Positions 31,495-34,752 of a DNA stretch of 34,752 nt are shown here, piece after piece (position 1 is the first letter of the stretch; every line of letters starts with the position of its first letter). Location: contig SVTV01000032.1 in NCBI GenBank assembly GCA_015063605.1, positions 1 to 34,752 of the forward strand, read 5' to 3'. The stretch is from Oscillospiraceae bacterium (lineage in GTDB: Bacteria; Bacillota; Clostridia; Oscillospirales; SIG627). The notes beneath the pieces were generated by a model. It was not told the origin of the DNA, did not search any database, and was given only the letters and a program-made list of their open reading frames with translations. The position numbers were made by a program, and so were the translations under genes.

Positions 31495-31920
31495 ATGGCA
31501 AAGAAAATAGTTGCTTTTGTAAAGCTTCAACTGCCCGCAGGAAAGGCAATGCCCGGTCCCCCTGTAGGACCTGCCCTCGGTCAGCACGGTGTAGCAATTC
31601 CTAACTTCACAAAGGAATTCAATGAACGCACAAAGAACGACATCGGTCTTATCATCCCCGTAGTTATCACTATCTACGCTGACAGAACATTCTCGTTCAT
31701 CACAAAGACTCCCCCTGCAGCAGTTCTTATAAAGAAGGCTTGCGGTCTCGAGTCCGCATCTGCAACTCCCAATAAGACCAAGGTTGCAACACTCACCAAG
31801 GAACAGCTCAGAAAGATCGCAGAGCAGAAGATGCCCGACCTTAACGCTGCAAACATCGACACAGCTATGAGCATGGTAGCGGGAACAGCTCGCAGCATGG
31901 GCGTTCTCGTTGAAGAATAA
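31495..31920 (+). CDS. rplK: 50S ribosomal protein L11
   Basis: A 141-aa L11, of normal length. It has the N-terminal [20 protein letters not shown] segment (Pro-rich linker, binding 23S rRNA and factor site), [14 protein letters not shown], and the C-terminal rRNA-binding domain ending DAAN-like [20 protein letters not shown]. It organises the GTPase-associated centre. GGAGGA lies nine bases upstream. It is followed by rplA after 18 bases. Confidence 0.97.
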   Translation: MAKKIVAFVKLQLPAGKAMPGPPVGPALGQHGVAIPNFTKEFNERTKNDIGLIIPVVITIYADRTFSFITKTPPAAVLIKKACGLESASATPNKTKVATLTKEQLRKIAEQKMPDLNAANIDTAMSMVAGTARSMGVLVEE

Positions 31921-31938
31921 TAGGGAGGGTGTACAGAA

Positions 31939-32628
31939 ATGAAAAGAAGCAAGAATTACAAAGCAAGTCTTTCCGTTATAGACAGATATAAGCTTTATGA
32001 AACAGACGAAGCATTTGCAGCTGTATGCCAGACAGCAAAGGCTAAGTTCGACGAAACAATAGAAGTTCACATCCGTCTCGGCGTTGACTCCCGTCACGCA
32101 GACCAGCAGGTCAGAGGCGCTGTTGTTCTTCCCAACGGAACAGGTAAGACAGTACGTACACTCGTATTCGCTAAGGGTGACAAGGCTACAGCAGCTGCTG
32201 AAGCAGGTGCAGATTTCGTAGGCGCAGAAGACCTCGTTGAAAAGATCCAGAAGGAAAACTGGTTCGATTACGACGTAGTTATCGCATCTCCCGACATGAT
32301 GGGCGTTATCGGCCGTCTCGGTAAGATCCTCGGACCTAAGGGCTTGATGCCTAACCCCAAGGCGGGAACAGTTAACCCCGACGTTGCTAAGGCTGTAAGA
32401 GAAGCTAAAGCAGGTAAGATCGAATACCGTCTCGATAAGACAAACATTATCCACTGCCCCATAGGAAAGGCTTCCTTCGGCGCAGAAAAGCTCATGGAAA
32501 ACTTCGATACACTCATGGCTGCTATCATCAAGGCTAAGCCCGCTGCAGCTAAGGGTCAGTACATCAAGAGCTGTGTTATCGCTTCCACAATGGGCCCCGG
32601 TATAAAGATCAACGGTGCTAAACTCTAA
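31939..32628 (+). CDS. rplA: 50S ribosomal protein L1
   Basis: A 229-aa L1 with the conserved [27 protein letters not shown], and the signature-rich domain [29 protein letters not shown]. The C-terminal [16 protein letters not shown] completes it. It binds the L1 stalk of 23S rRNA and, in many bacteria, represses the L11 operon. Last gene of its operon. AT-rich sequence with ATCAGA..TCTGAT at about 32631-32652 may act as a weak terminator. Confidence 0.97.
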   Translation: MKRSKNYKASLSVIDRYKLYETDEAFAAVCQTAKAKFDETIEVHIRLGVDSRHADQQVRGAVVLPNGTGKTVRTLVFAKGDKATAAAEAGADFVGAEDLVEKIQKENWFDYDVVIASPDMMGVIGRLGKILGPKGLMPNPKAGTVNPDVAKAVREAKAGKIEYRLDKTNIIHCPIGKASFGAEKLMENFDTLMAAIIKAKPAAAKGQYIKSCVIASTMGPGIKINGAKL

Positions 32629-32712
32629 TAATCAGAAATAAATAATCTGATCGAAAAATCTTAAAGTTTTTTGAAAAACACAAAGTTTTTTCGAAAAACA
32701 CAAAAAATACTA

Positions 32713-32741
32713 TTGACAAAAGTCTCGATAGGTGATATAAT
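32713..32741 (+). promoter_or_regulatory. Consensus SigA promoter of the rplJ-rplL operon
   Basis: TTGACA (32713-32718), 17 bp, TATAAT (32736-32741), both perfect, just before the L10 leader. Confidence 0.88.
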
Positions 32742-32747
32742 AAATCT

Positions 32748-32912
32748 GTTGTGACCTAAGACAGTAGGTGAGACGCTTTTTGCGGTCTTTTAAATTCGGA
32801 ATATCCGAGGCCTGCCGAGGAAAGCGTTTTAAGATTTTTAGCTCTGTAACAGGAGTTATCAAGGTGTTTATTCACGCTCTTTTTCGGCATGCCGCGAAAG
32901 AGCGTCTTTTTT
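32748..32912 (+). ncRNA. L10 leader (ribosomal protein L10 autoregulatory element) with terminator
   Basis: The leader between the promoter and rplJ fits the known L10 leader by position and structure. Paired segments (AAAGCG with CGCTTT across 32775-32828, including GACGCTTT) form the L10-binding part. A terminator follows: a 14-bp stem with one mismatch (32874-32887 with 32892-32905) and then CTTTTTT. Excess L10(L12)4 is expected to bind and favour termination. About 190 nt from the start site to the rplJ start codon. Confidence 0.82.
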
Positions 32913-32938
32913 AAATTGAACCCGGAGGTGAAACAGTA

Positions 32939-33478
32939 ATGCCCAGCGCAAAAATTTTATCCGAAAAGCAGCAGAGAGTTGCAGAACTTTCTGAACAGGT
33001 AAAAGCGTCGGCTGCCGGTGTAATAGTTAACTACTTCAAGACTACGGTTGAAGATGATACTAAGCTTCGTAAGGAGCTTCGTGAAGCAGGAGTAGATTAC
33101 ATGGTATTGAAGAACACAATGCTCCGCTTTGTGTTCGACGAGGTTGGATACAGCGAACTGAATTCTCAGCTCGAAGGTATGACCGCTATAGCTATATCTA
33201 AGGAAGATCCCGTTGCAGCTGCAAAGATAGTTTCCAAGTTTGCAGAAACGCATAAGGATTATGAAGTAAAAGCAGGATACGTTGACGGTGGAGTATTGGA
33301 CGCAGCAGGAGTTAAGGCTCTCGCAGAAATTCCGTCCAAGGAAATGCTCATCGCAAAGCTTCTCGGAAGCTTGCAGTCTCCTCTTTACGGACTCGCATAC
33401 GTTTTGCAGGCTAAGATCGACAAAGAGAACGAAGGCTCTGCAGACGAAGCAGCTGAACCCGCTGCAGCAGAAGCGTAA
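32939..33478 (+). CDS. rplJ: 50S ribosomal protein L10
   Basis: A 179-aa L10. Recognisable segments are EKQQRVAELSEQVKAS, GVIVNYFKTTVEDDTKLRKE, VLKNTMLRFV, GMTAIAISKEDPVAAAKIV and the C-terminal helix that docks L7/L12 dimers, with an Ala/Glu-rich tail (ADEAAEPAAAEA). It forms the base of the stalk. GGAGGTG lies eight bases before the ATG, after the L10 leader. rplL follows after 89 bases. Confidence 0.96.
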   Translation: MPSAKILSEKQQRVAELSEQVKASAAGVIVNYFKTTVEDDTKLRKELREAGVDYMVLKNTMLRFVFDEVGYSELNSQLEGMTAIAISKEDPVAAAKIVSKFAETHKDYEVKAGYVDGGVLDAAGVKALAEIPSKEMLIAKLLGSLQSPLYGLAYVLQAKIDKENEGSADEAAEPAAAEA

Positions 33479-33567
33479 GCTTTTGCATATCGCTTGAGAT
33501 CATATTTATCTTAAGCAAAATCATTTCCATAATTACAAAATAAATTTTTAATCGGAGGGAATATAAA

Positions 33568-33948
33568 ATGGCAACAGAAAAGACCACTAAGATATTGGAA
33601 GATATCAAAACGTTAACTATACTTGAACTCGCTGACCTCGTTAAGGCTCTTGAAGAGGAATTCGGCGTATCCGCAGCTCCCGTAGCAGTAGCAGGCGTAG
33701 CAGCTCCCGGCGCAGCAGCTCCCGCAGCTGAAGAAAAGACAGAATTCGACGTTATCCTTAAGGATTTCGGCGCTAAGAAGCTCGACGTTATCAAGGCTAT
33801 CCGTGAGATCACAGGTCTCGGACTTAAGGAAGCTAAGGAACTCGTTGAATCTTGCCCCAAGGCTATCAAAGAGAACGTTTCCAAGGAAGACGCTGAAGAA
33901 CTCAAGGCTAAGCTCACTGCTGCAGGCGCAGAAGTTGAAGTTAAGTAA
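33568..33948 (+). CDS. rplL: 50S ribosomal protein L7/L12
   Basis: A 126-aa L7/L12. An N-terminal dimerisation helix ([20 protein letters not shown]) is followed by an Ala/Gly/Pro/Val hinge (about 33-55, [19 protein letters not shown]) and the C-terminal domain with [20 protein letters not shown] and [13 protein letters not shown], which recruits translation GTPases. GGAGGGA lies seven bases upstream. A terminator follows; rpoB is not next to it. Confidence 0.97.
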   Translation: MATEKTTKILEDIKTLTILELADLVKALEEEFGVSAAPVAVAGVAAPGAAAPAAEEKTEFDVILKDFGAKKLDVIKAIREITGLGLKEAKELVESCPKAIKENVSKEDAEELKAKLTAAGAEVEVK

Positions 33949-33972
33949 TTTAAGTTTCGCCTAAACTATCTT

Positions 33973-33999
33973 GTCCGGGAGCCGTAAGGCTTCCCGGAC
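33973..33999 (+). terminator. Terminator-like hairpin after rplL
   Basis: GTCCGGGAGCC (33973-33983) pairs with GGCTTCCCGGAC (33988-33999), one bulge, loop GTAA. A second stem, ACGGGG with CCCCGT, follows. No clear T-run immediately after, so its strength is uncertain. Confidence 0.6.
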
Positions 34000-34092
34000 G
34001 GGGTTCATTCTTACAGGCCCCGTTGAGAAGAGCATTGAAGTTCTGTTTCGAAAAGAATTTTTCCCGGAGCGGAATTTTTTTTGAAAAACCTC

Positions 34093-34121
34093 TTGACAAA
34101 TACCCAAGGTTCTGTTATAAT
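34093..34121 (+). promoter_or_regulatory. Consensus SigA promoter of the tRNA operon
   Basis: TTGACA (34093-34098), 17 bp, TATAAT (34116-34121), both perfect, 22 bases before the first tRNA. Confidence 0.88.
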
Positions 34122-34143
34122 ATTAAAGCTGTCGTAAGCAGAC

Positions 34144-34220
34144 GGGCCTTTAGCTCAGTTGGTTAGAGCTCCCGGCTCATAACCGGTAGGTCCGGGGTTC
34201 GAGTCCCTGAAGGCCCACCA
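34144..34220 (+). tRNA. tRNA-Met (CAT), elongator-like
   Basis: 77 nt including encoded CCA. The acceptor GGGCCTT pairs with AAGGCCC, the D-stem GCTC pairs with GAGC, and the anticodon loop CTCATAA has CAT. The T-loop is TTCGAGT. The outermost anticodon-stem pair is a C-T mismatch. The first acceptor pair G-C excludes an initiator. A tRNA-Ile with modified C34 cannot be ruled out. Confidence 0.92.
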
Positions 34221-34321
34221 CCCGTTTTAATAATTTACGGCAACTGAAATAAGGGGTATGACCTAAAGCCTTCCGCTTAGGAAGCCGCCGAGAGTTTATT
34301 CTTTATTTCATTTTTTCATTA

Positions 34322-34397
34322 AGGGGTATAGCTCAGCTGGTAGAGCAGCGGTCTCCAAAACCGCGTGCCCTGGGTTCGAATCCTAGTGCCCCTGCCA
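34322..34397 (+). tRNA. tRNA-Trp (CCA)
   Basis: 76 nt with encoded CCA. The acceptor AGGGGTA pairs with TGCCCCT (one G-T), the anticodon stem GCGGT pairs with ACCGC, and the loop CTCCAAA has anticodon CCA. G discriminator as expected for Trp. The 101-bp spacer before it holds a possible hairpin (TGAAATAA with TTATTTCA then a T-run). Confidence 0.93.
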
Positions 34398-34430
34398 ATG
34401 CTGTTCGAAACTACCTCGGATAGCGTTTTT

Positions 34431-34507
34431 GGTTCGGTAGTTCAGTTGGTTAGAACGCCAGCCTGTCACGCTGGAGGTCGTGGGTTCGAGCCCCATCCGA
34501 ATCGCCA
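34431..34507 (+). tRNA. tRNA-Asp (GTC)
   Basis: 77 nt with encoded CCA. The acceptor GGTTCGG pairs with CCGAATC, the anticodon stem CCAGC pairs with GCTGG, and the loop CTGTCAC has GTC. G discriminator typical of Asp. Confidence 0.95.
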
Positions 34508-34511
34508 ATTT

Positions 34512-34587
34512 GCCTCTGTAGCTCAGTTGGTAGAGCAGGGGACTGAAAATCCCCGTGTCGTTGGTTCAATTCCGACCGGAGGCACCA
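34512..34587 (+). tRNA. tRNA-Phe (GAA)
   Basis: 76 nt with encoded CCA. The acceptor GCCTCTG pairs with CGGAGGC, the anticodon stem GGGGA pairs with TCCCC, and the loop CTGAAAA has GAA. A discriminator as for Phe. Confidence 0.95.
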
Positions 34588-34593
34588 ATATCA

Positions 34594-34668
<75 letters not shown>

Positions 34669-34698
34669 AGACGAGTTGACAAAAAAGATGCCAACCGA

Positions 34699-34728
34699 AA
34701 AACCCGAGATTTTCTCGGGTTTTCTTCG
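34699..34728 (+). terminator. Rho-independent terminator of the tRNA operon
   Basis: AAAACCCGAG (34699-34708) pairs with CTCGGGTTTT (34714-34723) over 10 bp; T-rich sequence follows. Confidence 0.88.
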
Positions 34729-34752
34729 TTTTTCGCCGTTTTCCTCACTTTT

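Overview
The window looks like chromosomal DNA from an uncultured gut-type Clostridia (Bacillota). This is inferred from several things. It carries lipoproteins with short signal peptides, strong GGAGG ribosome binding sites and very regular SigA-type promoters (TTGACA, 17 bp, TATAAT). Its families are typical of that group: GH35 beta-galactosidase, U32 protein, ROK kinase, Fic with N-terminal inhibitory motif, and DivIVA-like protein. It also has the ribosomal order rpmG-secE-nusG-rplK-rplA-rplJ-rplL. I cannot assign a genus. No transposase, integrase, phage gene or CRISPR array was seen.

Layout: (1) 1-752, the 3' part of a lipoprotein-like gene with a full-length paralog at 28373-29542. (2) 837-7455, a six-gene minus-strand operon read from a promoter at 7492-7520: U32 protein, PHP phosphoesterase, GNAT acetyltransferase, ROK sugar kinase, sugar isomerase/epimerase and enolase-superfamily enzyme. 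(3) 7632-9936, a divergent pair of Gfo/Idh/MocA oxidoreductases. (4) 9980-12649, a PcrA/UvrD helicase with an unusually long disordered linker. (5) 12946-17042, a GH35 beta-galactosidase, a lipoprotein and a dienelactone-hydrolase-like esterase. Regions 2, 3 and 5 together suggest uptake and processing of unusual sugars or acid sugars.

(6) 17075-18470 is a fic gene flanked by two 85-bp direct repeats (82/85 identical). The upstream copy holds a terminator and a promoter whose -35 box sits inside a perfect 11-bp palindrome. (7) 18473-19536 is a P-loop kinase plus flavoredoxin pair. (8) 19578-20294 is a four-helix-bundle (S23/IVP-type) gene flanked by two 134-bp direct repeats (133/134 identical). 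The second copy supplies the C-terminus and stop of the adjacent SGNH hydrolase. (9) 20268-22236 is an operon of pyridoxamine kinase, PQ-loop/SemiSWEET-like membrane protein and SGNH hydrolase.

(10) 22237-23081 is gene-free and full of palindromic repeats, including an MITE-like element and a 125-bp tandem repeat. (11) 23082-26836 is the proS-divIVA-fumarase beta-SDR operon. (12) 26897-27767 is an unrecognised gene. (13) 27866-30222 holds a lipoprotein gene flanked by MITE-like elements and matching hairpins. (14) 30305-33999 is the translation and transcription core (rpmG, secE, nusG, L11, L1, an L10 leader, L10, L7/L12). (15) 34093-34728 is a five-tRNA operon (Met, Trp, Asp, Phe, Cys) and its terminator.

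The most unusual content is non-coding. Two different single-gene cassettes are each bounded by near-identical direct repeats within about 3 kb. Four MITE-like elements share terminal inverted repeats of about 14 bp, and no mobilisation gene is present in the window.
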